From Actinomycetes bacterium (GTDB lineage: Bacteria; Actinomycetota; Acidimicrobiia; Acidimicrobiales; Palsa-688): DNA of 17,008 bases. The stretch spans positions 1-17,008 of the forward strand of contig JAKBBS010000060.1 of the NCBI GenBank assembly GCA_021808425.1, read 5' to 3'. Shown here piece after piece: positions 7,760-15,924 of the stretch. The first letter of the stretch is position 1; the number at the start of each line of letters is the position of its first letter. The notes beneath the pieces are model-generated. The model had not been told where the DNA came from. It ran no database searches and was given only the letters and a program-made list of their open reading frames with translations. The translations under genes and the position numbers were made by a program.

Positions 7760-7785
7760 ACAGGGCCGCAGGTACTGTCGTTCAT
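7756..7785 (-). CDS. Possible leaderless nine-codon upstream ORF coupled to thiL
   Basis: Reads MNDSTCGPV then TGA. The TGA (7758-7756) overlaps the thiL ATG (7759-7757) as ATGA. TACGAT (7797-7792, pattern TANNNT) ends six bases before the uORF ATG, so the transcript could begin exactly at that codon. thiL itself has no ribosome binding site, so this peptide may exist mainly to deliver ribosomes to thiL. A run this short can occur by chance, and nothing in the peptide says attenuation. Confidence 0.35.
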   Translation of the reverse strand: MNDSTCGPV

Positions 7786-7797
7786 ACGGTGATCGTA
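7786..7797 (-). promoter_or_regulatory. Candidate -10 element for the thiL-thiD transcript
   Basis: TACGAT at 7797-7792 on the minus strand, then CACCGT, then the ATG of the short upstream ORF. No convincing -35 is visible at 16-18 bases. It overlaps one copy of a GGTGAT repeat (7788-7793 and 7799-7804, period 11) shared with the divergent pckG promoter region. Confidence 0.4.
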
Positions 7798-7804
7798 GGG
7801 TGAT
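7788..7804 (+). repeat. Two GGTGAT repeats 11 bases apart in the thiL/pckG divergent region
   Basis: Copies at 7788-7793 and 7799-7804 lie on the same face of the helix, between the divergent thiL and pckG genes and across the candidate thiL -10. TAGGGT (7796-7801) in the plus direction is a possible pckG -10. A regulator site is possible; no known consensus is recognised. Confidence 0.2.
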
Positions 7805-7849
7805 AACAGCCAAGATTTTGCAATGCTTCAGAAGGAGACACCGACGAAT

Positions 7850-9661
7850 ATGACCTCCATCAAGCCGCTCCTCGAGCACAAGCGCCTCGCAAAGTGGGTT
7901 GACGAGTTCGCGTCGCTGACCGAGCCCGACAGCGTCGTGATTTGCGACGGGTCCGCCGAGGAGTACGAGAGGCTGTGCGGGGAGCTCGTAGCGTCGGGCA
8001 CATTCGTTCCTCTTTCGAGCGATCGCCGCCCGAACAGCTTCTGGTCGACGTCGGATCCCGCTGACGTCGCGCGGGTGGAAGACCGCACGTTCGTGTGCTC
8101 GCAGCGACAGATCGATGCGGGAGCAACCAACAACTGGCACGAACCGCAGGAGATGAAAGCCGTACTTCGCGACCTTTTCTCCGGATCGATGCATGGCCGC
8201 ACAATGTATGTCGTGCCGTTCTCGATGGGGCCGCTCGGGTCGCCTATCTCGCATATCGGGGTACAGCTCACAGACAGCGCTTACGTGGCTGCCAGCATGC
8301 GGATCATGACACGGATGGGGTCCGCTGCGCTGGAAGTCCTCGGGGAGGACGGAGAATTCGTTCCCTGCGTGCACTCTGTCGGCGCCCCGCTCGAACCCGG
8401 TGACGTCGACGTGGCGTGGCCTTGCAACGCCGACAACAAGTACATCGTGCATTTCCCCGAGACCCGCGAGATCTGGTCGTACGGATCCGGCTACGGAGGA
8501 AACGCCCTTCTCGGCAAGAAGTGCTTCGCCCTTCGCATCGCTTCGGTGATGGCGCACGACGAGGGGTGGCTCGCCGAGCACATGCTGGTCCTCAAGCTCA
8601 CCTCACCGGAGGGCGAGGTACGCTACGTGACGGGCGCGTTCCCATCTGCGTGCGGCAAGACAAACCTAGCCATGCTCATCCCGAGCCTCCCGGGATGGAA
8701 AGTGGAGACGATAGGCGACGACATCGCATGGATGAAGTTCGCGCCCGACGGGTCGCTGCGCGCTATCAATCCCGAATACGGCTTTTTTGGGGTGGCGCCC
8801 GGCACCAACAGCCGCACCAACCTCAACGCAATGCTCACGCTGTCGGGGAATTGTATTTTCACGAACACGGCGATGACCGACGACGGCGACGTGTGGTGGG
8901 AAGGGATGACCGACGACCCGCCGTCGCATCTCACCGACTGGAAACGCCAAAGCTGGACGCCGGGATCCGCCACTCCGGCAGCCCACCCGAACGCCAGGTT
9001 CACAGCCCCCGCTTCCCAGGATCCGGCAATCGCCCCCGAGTGGCAGGATCCTGAAGGAGTCCCGATCTCAGCGATCCTCTTCGGTGGCCGCCGCTCAAGT
9101 GTCGTCCCTCTCGTAACCGAGTCGTTCGACTGGGCGCACGGCGTGTTCCTAGGTTCGATCATGGCGTCCGAAACCACCGCTGCCGCCGCTGGCGCCGTCG
9201 GTCAGCTCCGCCACGACCCGTTCGCGATGCTTCCTTTCTGCGGGTACAACATGGCCGACTATCTTTCGCATTGGCTGTCCCTTCCGAGCGGACCCGGGCC
9301 GCGGCAGCTGCCGAGAATGTTCTACGTCAACTGGTTCCGCAAAGATGCCGGGGGGCGCTTCCTGTGGCCGGGATTCGGCGACAACAGCCGTGTCCTCGAG
9401 TGGGTTTTCGAGCGATGCGCAGGACGCGCCGAGGCGGTGCACAGCCCGATCGGTCTGCTACCGGCTCCTTGCGCGATCTCGATCGACGGCCTCGAAGTGG
9501 ACCGCTCCGACATGGACACCCTCCTCGGCGTGGACGTAGAAGGCTGGAGGAGTGACCTTCCATCCATCAGGGGATTCTACGAGGGCCTCGGAGAGCGGAT
9601 GCCCGACGAGTTGTGGCGGCAGCTCGACAACCTGCAAAAACGCCTCGACGACGCCGACTAG
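7850..9661 (+). CDS. pckG: Phosphoenolpyruvate carboxykinase, GTP-dependent
   Basis: Interconverts oxaloacetate + GTP and PEP + GDP + CO2, the entry to gluconeogenesis; cytosolic, Mn-dependent. The 603 residues match the GTP class (about 600). Counting from the ATG at 7850: early R/substrate region ([15 protein letters not shown]), P-loop FPSACGKTN (264-272) with the reactive Cys 268, the metal-binding GDDIAWMKF (289-297), [15 protein letters not shown], then [16 protein letters not shown] and NWFRKD. An in-frame ATG at 7823 would add nine residues, but a strong GAAGGAGA (7831-7838) lies between the two ATGs and serves only the 7850 start. Divergent from thiL. A RAM-domain gene follows 53 bases later. 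Confidence 0.96.
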   Translation: MTSIKPLLEHKRLAKWVDEFASLTEPDSVVICDGSAEEYERLCGELVASGTFVPLSSDRRPNSFWSTSDPADVARVEDRTFVCSQRQIDAGATNNWHEPQEMKAVLRDLFSGSMHGRTMYVVPFSMGPLGSPISHIGVQLTDSAYVAASMRIMTRMGSAALEVLGEDGEFVPCVHSVGAPLEPGDVDVAWPCNADNKYIVHFPETREIWSYGSGYGGNALLGKKCFALRIASVMAHDEGWLAEHMLVLKLTSPEGEVRYVTGAFPSACGKTNLAMLIPSLPGWKVETIGDDIAWMKFAPDGSLRAINPEYGFFGVAPGTNSRTNLNAMLTLSGNCIFTNTAMTDDGDVWWEGMTDDPPSHLTDWKRQSWTPGSATPAAHPNARFTAPASQDPAIAPEWQDPEGVPISAILFGGRRSSVVPLVTESFDWAHGVFLGSIMASETTAAAAGAVGQLRHDPFAMLPFCGYNMADYLSHWLSLPSGPGPRQLPRMFYVNWFRKDAGGRFLWPGFGDNSRVLEWVFERCAGRAEAVHSPIGLLPAPCAISIDGLEVDRSDMDTLLGVDVEGWRSDLPSIRGFYEGLGERMPDELWRQLDNLQKRLDDAD

Positions 9662-9662
9662 A

Positions 9663-9674
9663 TTGGACATCCAA
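9663..9674. promoter_or_regulatory. Inverted repeat TTGGA-CA-TCCAA between pckG and the RAM gene
   Basis: Perfect five-base arms immediately after the pckG stop. A second short inverted repeat, GAGTT-N7-AACTC (9682-9686 and 9694-9698), follows, and TAGAGT (9680-9685) fits a -10 pattern. Together they suggest a promoter or operator for the RAM-oxidoreductase pair. Neither repeat has a T-tract, so a terminator is unlikely. Confidence 0.25.
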
Positions 9675-9714
9675 CGATATAGAGTTTGAGCGCAACTCAG
9701 CTTGGGGGACCGCT

Positions 9715-9987
9715 GTGCCAGTCAGCGCATATGTACTGATCCAGACCGAGATCGGCAGGGCTGCTACGGTCGTCGACGCGGCACGCTCCATCGACGGGGT
9801 TGACTCGGCTGAGGACGTGACAGGCCCCTACGACGTGATCGTCAGGGCGAGCGCACCTTCGATGGACCAGCTGGGCGGGCTAGTTGTGAGCAGGCTCCAG
9901 TCCATCAAGGGGATAACACGGACGCTCACGTGCCCGGTTGTGAATCTTGTTTATGAGGCGGACGAGCCCGGCGGAGAGCCGGGATGA
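9715..9987 (+). CDS. Stand-alone Lrp/AsnC ligand-binding (RAM) domain protein
   Basis: 90 residues: SAYVLIQTEIGRA, then VVDAARSIDGVDSAEDVTGPYDVIV and SIKGITRTLTCPVV, the alpha/beta RAM fold of Lrp/AsnC regulators without their HTH. Such proteins bind amino acids or other small effectors and oligomerise; the actual ligand and partner are unknown. The start is GTG at 9715 with GGGGGA (9704-9709) at good distance. The open frame extends to 9613 inside pckG with no family content. The stop TGA (9985-9987) overlaps the ATG (9984-9986) of the oxidoreductase as ATGA, so the two are probably translated together. It cannot bind DNA by itself as read. Confidence 0.85.
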   Translation: MPVSAYVLIQTEIGRAATVVDAARSIDGVDSAEDVTGPYDVIVRASAPSMDQLGGLVVSRLQSIKGITRTLTCPVVNLVYEADEPGGEPG

Positions 9988-12263
9988 CGACCGAACTGCC
10001 AAACGACGAAAGCATTGAGGTAAGCGCCCCAAAGCGCGACTCCGTCGGATTCCCTGCGGTCGCCAGCTCTCTGCGCCTCGCGAGGCGCGAGATGGGAGTC
10101 CGTCGTTCGCTGGAAAGCCTTCTGCATCTCAACCATGCTGACGGCTTCGACTGCCCGAGCTGCGCCTGGCCGGACCCCGACCCTGAGAACCGCAAGCTCG
10201 CGGAGTTCTGCGAGAACGGCGCTCGGGCGGTCGCATGGGAGGCGACCCGGAAAGTCCTGGGGCGAGACTTCTTCTCCGGGCACTCGATCGACGACCTGCG
10301 ATCGCGTTCCGACCTGTGGCTGGAAAGCCAAGGCCGGCTGAGCGAACCGATGTACCTGGCCCCGGGCAGCGACCGCTACGTCGCCATCTCGTGGGAGGAC
10401 GCCACGGACCTCGTCGCCCGGAAGCTCGGGGAGCTCACTCACCCCGACCGGGCAGCCTTCTACACGAGCGGGCGCGCCAGCAACGAGGCGGCATTCGTCT
10501 ACCAACTCCTGGCCCGCCGGCTCGGCACCAACAACCTTCCCGACTGTTCCAACATGTGTCACGAGTCGAGCGGGGCTGCGCTCACGGAGACGATCGGGAT
10601 CGGGAAGGGCTGCGTCACCCTCGCTGACATAGAGGACAGCGCCGATCTGATCCTTGTTGTCGGGCAGAACCCGGGTACCTGCCATCCGCGGATGCTCACC
10701 TCACTGGAGAAGGCCAAGAAGCGGGGGGCGCAGATCGTCTCGGTCAATCCCCTCCCGGAGGCCGGGCTGGCCAGATTTCACAACCCCCAGACGCCGAGAG
10801 GCTTGCTCGGCCCCGGCACCCGCTTGGCCGACGAGCACATCCCTGTGCGCGTGAACGGCGACCTAGCATTCTTCGCAGGGCTGAACCGGGTTCTGCTCGA
10901 CTCGCAAGACGCTGGCGATAGCTCTGCAATCGACCGGGATTTCATAGAGCGTTACTGCGATGGCTTCGACGACGCCGCTACAGCGTGGCGGTCCCTCCGC
11001 TGGGACGACATCGTCGAGCAAAGCGGCGTCGCTCGGTCGGTGATCGAGAGCGTCGCCCGGAGGGTGCTGCGCTCGCCGGCCGTCATCGTCTGCTGGGCGA
11101 TGGGCCTGACGCAGCACCGAAACGCGGTCGCCACGATCCGGGAGGTAGTCAACTTCCTGCTTCTTCGAGGCAACATCGGCCGCCCCGGCGCCGGACCGGC
11201 GCCCATCCGCGGGCACAGCAACGTCCAGGGTGACCGGACGATGGGCATTTGGGAGCGGATGCCCGACTCGTTCCTAGACTCCCTCGGCGCCGAGTTCGGA
11301 TTCGACCCGCCCCGGCGCACCGGTTTCGATACCGTCGAGACGATCCGTGCAATGCGCGACGGGAAAATCGACGTCTTTTTCGCCCTCGGAGGGAACTTCG
11401 TTGCTGCGACTCCCGACACCGAAGTGACGGCAGCGGCGATGGAGAACTGCGATCTGACGGTCCACGTTGCGACCAAGCTCAACCGGTCCCATCTCCACCA
11501 CGGCTCTGAGGCGCTGCTCCTGCCGTGTCTCGGACGTAGCGAGCGCGACGGGCGGGGCGCCGAGGAGCAGTTCGTGACCGTCGAGGACTCGATGAGCATG
11601 GTTCACGCTTCGAGGGGGCGTCTCCAGCCGGCGTCGCCCGGATTGCGAAGCGAGGTTGCGATCATCTGCTCGATCGGCCGCAAGATCTTCGGCGACGACA
11701 TCGGCTGGGACGCGATGGCCGTCGACTATTCGCTCGTACGCAGGCACATCGGCCGGGTGGTGCCGGGTTTCCACGCGTTCGAGGAGCGGGTAGCCAGACC
11801 GGGAGGCTTCACGCTTCCGCGTCCGCCGGCTGACTCGCGGACGTTCCCGACTTCGACCGGCAAAGCACGTTTCACGGTGAACGCCATCGACGGCGTATCG
11901 GTACCCGAAGGCCACCTTCTGCTTCAGACGCTGAGATCCCACGACCAGTTCAACACGACCGTCTACGGCCTCGACGACCGCTATCGCGGGATCAAAGGCG
12001 GACGTCGCGTGGTGTTCGTCAACGCGTCGGATCTGAAGGCCGCGGCTATTGAACCAGGGGACTTGGTGGATATAGTCAGCATCTGGGACGACCGTGAGCG
12101 GCGGGCCGAGCGCTTCCGAACCGTCGCGTACCCGACCCCGCAAGGTTGCGCAGCCGCATATTTCCCCGAGGCGAACGTGCTTGTTCCTTTGGACTCGACC
12201 GCCGAGACGAGCAACACCCCGGTTTCAAAGTCGATAGTCGTACGTTTGGAACGCTCGAAGTAG
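9984..12263 (+). CDS. FdhF/YdeP-family molybdopterin oxidoreductase
   Basis: 759-residue cytosolic-type bis-MGD enzyme resembling the formate dehydrogenase H-like YdeP group; its physiological substrate is not established (E. coli YdeP is linked to acid resistance). The N-terminus has DGFDCPSCAWPDP with C57 and C60, then EFCENG with C76. This is not the usual CX2CX3C-plus-one 4Fe-4S pattern but appears typical of the group. SNMCHESSG places C192-H193 where FdhF has Sec140-His141, so Cys is the likely Mo ligand. Later come VGQNPGTCHPRM, NIGRPGAGPAPIRGHSNVQGDRTMGI, ALGGNFVAATPD and the C-terminal molydop-binding domain with RSHDQFNTTVYG. No signal peptide. The start is ATG at 9984, overlapping the RAM stop. 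No fdhD or electron-transfer subunit is nearby. Confidence 0.9.
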   Translation: MTTELPNDESIEVSAPKRDSVGFPAVASSLRLARREMGVRRSLESLLHLNHADGFDCPSCAWPDPDPENRKLAEFCENGARAVAWEATRKVLGRDFFSGHSIDDLRSRSDLWLESQGRLSEPMYLAPGSDRYVAISWEDATDLVARKLGELTHPDRAAFYTSGRASNEAAFVYQLLARRLGTNNLPDCSNMCHESSGAALTETIGIGKGCVTLADIEDSADLILVVGQNPGTCHPRMLTSLEKAKKRGAQIVSVNPLPEAGLARFHNPQTPRGLLGPGTRLADEHIPVRVNGDLAFFAGLNRVLLDSQDAGDSSAIDRDFIERYCDGFDDAATAWRSLRWDDIVEQSGVARSVIESVARRVLRSPAVIVCWAMGLTQHRNAVATIREVVNFLLLRGNIGRPGAGPAPIRGHSNVQGDRTMGIWERMPDSFLDSLGAEFGFDPPRRTGFDTVETIRAMRDGKIDVFFALGGNFVAATPDTEVTAAAMENCDLTVHVATKLNRSHLHHGSEALLLPCLGRSERDGRGAEEQFVTVEDSMSMVHASRGRLQPASPGLRSEVAIICSIGRKIFGDDIGWDAMAVDYSLVRRHIGRVVPGFHAFEERVARPGGFTLPRPPADSRTFPTSTGKARFTVNAIDGVSVPEGHLLLQTLRSHDQFNTTVYGLDDRYRGIKGGRRVVFVNASDLKAAAIEPGDLVDIVSIWDDRERRAERFRTVAYPTPQGCAAAYFPEANVLVPLDSTAETSNTPVSKSIVVRLERSK

Positions 12264-12282
12264 CCGGGCGGCGCCGTCTGGG

Positions 12283-13443
12283 TCAGCGCAGCGCCCCGAT
12301 GTCACGGAGCCTCGCGACGTCTGCTTCGTCAAAACCCCAGTCGGCCAACGCTTCGTCGGTGTCGTGGCCTGGATGCACCGGGGGACCCGAGATCGCTCCG
12401 GCGCTGCGCGAGAAACGCGGCGCCGGCGCCGGCTGTGTCACCCCTTCGACTTCGACGAACGTTCCCCGCAATTTGTTGTGGGGATGCTCCGGCGCTTCAC
12501 CCGGATCCAGCACGGGGGCGAAGCACACGTCGGTACCTTCGAGCAGCTTGCACCACTCGTCACGCGTCTTCGTCCGAACGAGCGCCGCCATACGCTCCTT
12601 CATCGCAGGCCACGCCGCCCTGTCGTGTTGGTCTGCGAGTACGCCGCCGTCGGTGTCCGCAAGGCCGGTGAGCTCGAGCATCTCGGCGTAGAACTGCGGC
12701 TCGATCGACCCGAACGACACGTAGCCGCCGTCGGAGGTCTCGTATACCTCGTAAAAGAAAGCTCCGGTGTCCAAAAGGTTGGTGCCTCTCGCTCCCCAGA
12801 TGCCCGAACCCCGAAAGCCGTGGAGCATCGCAGCTAGTAGCGCCGCCCCGTCAACCATGGCGGCGTCGATGACCTGACCACGCCCCGACTTGGAGGCTTC
12901 AAGGAGGGCGCAGACGACCCCGAACGCGAGGAGCATTCCCCCGCCACCGAAGTCACCCACCAAGTTGAGCGGCGGTACAGGGGCCTCGCCTTGACGCCCG
13001 ATCATGGCGAGGGTGCCGCTCAAGGCTATGTAGTTGATGTCATGTCCCGCGGCCTGTGCGTAGGGACCGTCTTGTCCCCATCCTGTCATGCGCCCGTAGA
13101 CCAGCCGGGGGTTGCGCGCCTCGCAGTCGGCCGGACCGAGACCGAGCCGTTCGGTGACCCCCGGGCGGAATCCTTCGATGAAGGCATCCGCTTTCTCCAC
13201 CAGGCGCAGCACCGCCTCGCGGCCCTCGGCGTGCTTGAGGTCGACTCCTATCGAGCGCCGGCCCCGGCCGAGCACGTCCGCAGCCGGGCCAGCAGCAGCC
13301 GTGTCGGCTCGGTCTCGCACCGAAGCGGCGCGGTCGATCCGAAGGACCTCGGCTCCCATGTCGGAGAGCATCATTCCGGCGAACGGCGCAGGTCCTATTC
13401 CGGCCAACTCGATGATCCTGAATCCTTGCAAGGGGCCTGGCAT
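12283..13443 (-). CDS. Alpha-methylacyl-CoA racemase, Mcr-like (family III CoA transferase)
   Basis: Interconverts (2R)- and (2S)-2-methylacyl-CoA so that branched chains, including sterol side chains, can enter beta-oxidation. 386 residues of the CaiB/BaiF fold. The start [20 protein letters not shown], then [43 protein letters not shown] and IEPQFYAEM match mycobacterial Mcr as I remember it. Likely catalytic residues are H134, D164 and E248, corresponding to His126/Asp156/Glu241 of Mcr. About 25 residues longer than Mcr, partly in a loop at 40-60. The start is ATG at 13443, 11 bases after the BtuF-like stop; a longer open frame (to 13773) lies over that gene and is not family-like. Last gene of the run; convergent with the oxidoreductase, 19 bases apart. 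Confidence 0.92.
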   Translation of the reverse strand: MPGPLQGFRIIELAGIGPAPFAGMMLSDMGAEVLRIDRAASVRDRADTAAAGPAADVLGRGRRSIGVDLKHAEGREAVLRLVEKADAFIEGFRPGVTERLGLGPADCEARNPRLVYGRMTGWGQDGPYAQAAGHDINYIALSGTLAMIGRQGEAPVPPLNLVGDFGGGGMLLAFGVVCALLEASKSGRGQVIDAAMVDGAALLAAMLHGFRGSGIWGARGTNLLDTGAFFYEVYETSDGGYVSFGSIEPQFYAEMLELTGLADTDGGVLADQHDRAAWPAMKERMAALVRTKTRDEWCKLLEGTDVCFAPVLDPGEAPEHPHNKLRGTFVEVEGVTQPAPAPRFSRSAGAISGPPVHPGHDTDEALADWGFDEADVARLRDIGALR

Positions 13444-13454
13444 AACGCCGATCT

Positions 13455-14231
13455 TTATCTCGCGGCGATGTCGCGCGCCAGCGCACCGAGTCGCTGCAGC
13501 GCCTTTGGCGTTCGGGCTCCCCACCAGAACAGGTCCCGGCCGTCGACGAACACGACCGGCGCCACGGTTTCGAGCTCCTGACGGTGGCGCTCCGTGAAAG
13601 CGTAAGGCTCGCTCGGAGCCAAAACGATCTCCGCACGTCGTTGCAAAGCCCGCGCAAGTTCCACGGTTGGGTAGCGCTCGTCCTCTACGGCAAACACGTT
13701 GACCAAGCCGACGGCTTCGAGGAGGGACCCGGCGTAGGTGTCTTTGCTCACGGTCATCCACGGACGGCGCCATATCGGGACGAACACCCTCATGCGTCCG
13801 CCTGTGTTCGCCGATGGGTCGAAGGCGGCGGTATCCCGCTCGTAGGCCAAACCTGCAGCCTCGCCCAACTCCAGCATCGCTTCGTCGACGTCGCCTAGCG
13901 ATCGCACTGCGGTCGCCACGACGGTGACCCCTGCGGCTTCGAGCGCGTCAGCGTCGGGGAGCCTATTTTCCTCTCGGTCCATGAGCACGGCGTCAGGTTC
14001 GAGGGCGACGATCGCCTCGAGGTCAGGGTTCTTCGTGCCACCCACGATGGCGATGGTCGGTGCGTCGGGTGGAGGGTCGTACCCCCGAGTGGGCTGGTCG
14101 CCTCTCCCCGTGATGTCGCAGAAGCGGGTGACGCCGACCGGAGTGACCCCCCACTCGAAGAGGGTTTCCGTGATCGACGGGACCAGGCTCACCAACCTGC
14201 GAGGTTCGCCCGCCCCGACTTGTATGGTCAC
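13455..14231 (-). CDS. BtuF-like helical-backbone metal/cobalamin-binding protein without signal peptide
   Basis: 258 residues of the TroA/BtuF substrate-binding superfamily: [18 protein letters not shown] (11-28), [30 protein letters not shown] (63-84), then [22 protein letters not shown] and [11 protein letters not shown]. Classical members bind cobalamin or ferric siderophores outside the membrane and feed ABC importers. Here there is no signal peptide or lipobox, and no permease or ATPase gene adjoins, so the protein is probably cytosolic and its ligand is open. The start is GTG at 14231-14229, overlapping the upstream TGA (GTGA). The open frame continues to 15173 across two neighbours, which is not real coding in this frame. 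Confidence 0.82.
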   Translation of the reverse strand: MTIQVGAGEPRRLVSLVPSITETLFEWGVTPVGVTRFCDITGRGDQPTRGYDPPPDAPTIAIVGGTKNPDLEAIVALEPDAVLMDREENRLPDADALEAAGVTVVATAVRSLGDVDEAMLELGEAAGLAYERDTAAFDPSANTGGRMRVFVPIWRRPWMTVSKDTYAGSLLEAVGLVNVFAVEDERYPTVELARALQRRAEIVLAPSEPYAFTERHRQELETVAPVVFVDGRDLFWWGARTPKALQRLGALARDIAAR

Positions 14232-14911
14232 ATTCTTTCCAGAAGCTGGGCCTTCTTGGCCTGGAACTCCGCCTCGGTGATGACACCCCGCCGCCGGAGC
14301 TGGTCCAGCTGGTCGATCTGCGACGGGATGTTCCGGTTGTCTGGATCTGCGGGCGCTGCCCCGGGCTGAAACGAGCCGCTGCGGACGAGCCCACGCCCGG
14401 CGCCGGCAACGGCAGGAGGAAGCATGTTCGGCCACGCGCCGGAGTGCCAGCGTGCGATTTCGGAGTAAACCTGATTTTGTATCGTCCCCGGCCGAGGCAG
14501 ATCCGTAAAGACCTCCTCGCTTCCTGGACCAGCCGACTCGATTACGAGGTCCCCGGCCCCGATCATTCTGTCGGTCAGGCTTTGGCGGTAGCCGATGTTC
14601 GAGATCGCCGCAATCGGGATCTCCCGGCTTGTCCGGGCGAGAAGGCCCTGACGCTCGACGACTCGCGCGGTAGTGACAATCAACCTCGTGGTGGCCCATC
14701 GCAGGTAGCGTGCGGCAAGCCAGCCGGCGGACGCCACGAGGAGCGCCACTATGAGCCACCCGACTGCCACCGCCGGCTTGCTCACAGCGGCGGCCACGCC
14801 TCCGGCGATGATCACGATGAGGGCGCAGGACGGCGCCGCCAGGTACTTCCAGTGTGGCCGCGTGTCGACCACAACCTCCTCTCCTGGTCCGACGACGCTT
14901 CGCAATCTCAC
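14228..14911 (-). CDS. Membrane protein with bacterial PH domain and C-terminal SHOCT domain
   Basis: 227 residues. Two hydrophobic helices (about 23-43 and 46-68) with a short turn are followed by a YdbS-like bPH2 domain (about 70-140: RLIVTTARVVERQGLLARTSREIPIAAISNI and the conserved GDLVIESAG). A Pro/Gly-rich linker leads to a SHOCT module (197-226): [34 protein letters not shown] segments are usually found at protein ends and are thought to mediate oligomerisation. Role unknown. The start is GTG at 14911-14909; an in-frame stop (the luciferase TAG at 14926-14924) bars anything longer. The TGA overlaps the next gene's GTG. Confidence 0.85.
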   Translation of the reverse strand: MRLRSVVGPGEEVVVDTRPHWKYLAAPSCALIVIIAGGVAAAVSKPAVAVGWLIVALLVASAGWLAARYLRWATTRLIVTTARVVERQGLLARTSREIPIAAISNIGYRQSLTDRMIGAGDLVIESAGPGSEEVFTDLPRPGTIQNQVYSEIARWHSGAWPNMLPPAVAGAGRGLVRSGSFQPGAAPADPDNRNIPSQIDQLDQLRRRGVITEAEFQAKKAQLLERM

Positions 14912-14923
14912 CGGGAGGCGGTC

Positions 14924-15877
14924 CTAGCCTGCTGCCGGCGCTAAATCTCTGATCGCGTTTCGCAAGTCGATGCCGGCCGACATGACAGCCAGCGTAACGG
15001 TCGTCACACCTGAGTCGAGATAGGCCTGGACTTGTCTGCGAACGCTGGATGCGGGTCCGTGAAGGACCAGCTCGTCCACGAGGGCGTCTGGTATCAGTTC
15101 CAGAGCCGCCTTGCGGTCGCCGGCCTTCCATGCCGCCCACATCGGCTCCAGCTGCGGGCCACGGCCGAGCCACGCGTGAAACGCAGCGTATACAGGAACG
15201 TTGAGATAGGCAGCGATCATCCGCTTCCCGATCGCTCTGACTGTCGCCGTGTCCTCTGAAGGAAACGCGAAGACCCGGGCGACCAGCTCCTTGCCTTCCC
15301 CCAATTCGGCCGCGACCTTGGGAACGTCGCTCGCCGACAGCCAGTTGGTGATCGCTCCGTCGGCTTCGCGAGCCGCCAGGCGGAGCATCCCTGGTCTCAA
15401 GGCGGCGACCAGAACCTGCGGTACGACTTGTGGCGGACGGCTGAGACGAAATCCGCGAACCTGGAACGTGTCAAACTTCTCGTCGACCTTCTCGCCGGCC
15501 AAGGCGTGACGCAGGAACCGGATCATGTCCCGGGTCTTTCGGTACGGCTCCTCGAACGGTGTCCCGTTCCAGCGCTCGACGATGACGTCGGAGGACGTTC
15601 CGATACCGAGCGCGAAGCGGCCTGGCGCTGCCTCGGCGAGTGCGGCGGCGCTCTGGGCGATCAGAGCCGGCCCTCGGGTAAAGACCGGGACAATCGCGGT
15701 GCCGAGACGCAAGCTGGGAGCCCACGCCGCCGCTAGAGCTAACGGCGTAAAGGCGTCGGCCCCGTCCGCCTCGGCGCTCCACACGTCGCTGTAGCCGAGA
15801 TCGGCCAGCTCCGCCAACCAACTTTGGTGATCCGAAAGGGGAATACCATCGAAGGGGATCGTTATTCCGTAGCCCAT
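14924..15877 (-). CDS. LLM class (luciferase-like) oxidoreductase, probably F420-dependent
   Basis: 317-residue TIM-barrel flavin/F420 oxidoreductase: MGYGITIPFDG, LGYSDVWSAEADGADAFTPL, LRLGTAIVPVFTRGPALIAQSAAAL, PGRFALGIGTSSDVIVERWNG, QVLVAALRPGMLRLAAREADG, and a C-terminal VDELVLHGPASSVRRQVQAYLDSGVTTV. In actinobacteria such proteins mostly use coenzyme F420, but some use FMN; the substrate cannot be read from sequence. The start is ATG at 15877. TAGCAT ends six bases before it and there is no Shine-Dalgarno at useful distance, so a leaderless mRNA is likely. First gene of the four-gene run down to the racemase. Confidence 0.9.
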   Translation of the reverse strand: MGYGITIPFDGIPLSDHQSWLAELADLGYSDVWSAEADGADAFTPLALAAAWAPSLRLGTAIVPVFTRGPALIAQSAAALAEAAPGRFALGIGTSSDVIVERWNGTPFEEPYRKTRDMIRFLRHALAGEKVDEKFDTFQVRGFRLSRPPQVVPQVLVAALRPGMLRLAAREADGAITNWLSASDVPKVAAELGEGKELVARVFAFPSEDTATVRAIGKRMIAAYLNVPVYAAFHAWLGRGPQLEPMWAAWKAGDRKAALELIPDALVDELVLHGPASSVRRQVQAYLDSGVTTVTLAVMSAGIDLRNAIRDLAPAAG

Positions 15878-15889
15878 CGTCCGATGCTA
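15878..15889 (-). promoter_or_regulatory. Candidate leaderless promoter -10 for the LLM oxidoreductase run
   Basis: TAGCAT at 15889-15884 on the minus strand, then six bases (CGGACG), then ATG. The hexamer is the same as in front of the DAK2 kinase and the thiolase. No good -35 is seen 16-18 bases upstream. Confidence 0.45.
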
Positions 15890-15924
15890 CCTTCGCGTCA
15901 GCCTCAAGCGCCGGGAGTACACCT

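Noticed and set aside
7760..7849. TPP riboswitch in front of thiL
   Set aside because: The gap is only 90 bases and shared with pckG; I see no thi-box-like CTGAGA and paired-stem layout on the minus strand.
7760..8581. Long upstream extension of the thiL reading frame, antisense to pckG
   Set aside because: The extension has no ThiL-like sequence, and pckG on the other strand has full family motifs; thiL begins naturally at 7759.
11274..12143. 289-codon minus-strand open frame inside the molybdopterin oxidoreductase gene
   Set aside because: A shadow of a GC-rich gene: Arg/Val/His-rich translation with no recognisable motif, while the plus strand is a clear family member throughout.
12264..12298. 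GGGCG/CGCCC stem between the convergent oxidoreductase and racemase genes as a terminator
   Set aside because: Five-base stem with a 21-base loop and no T-tract in GC-rich DNA; likely chance.
14232..15173. N-terminal extension of the BtuF-like frame across the PH-SHOCT and LLM genes
   Set aside because: Arg/Gly-rich shadow translation; both overlapped genes are well supported in their own frames.
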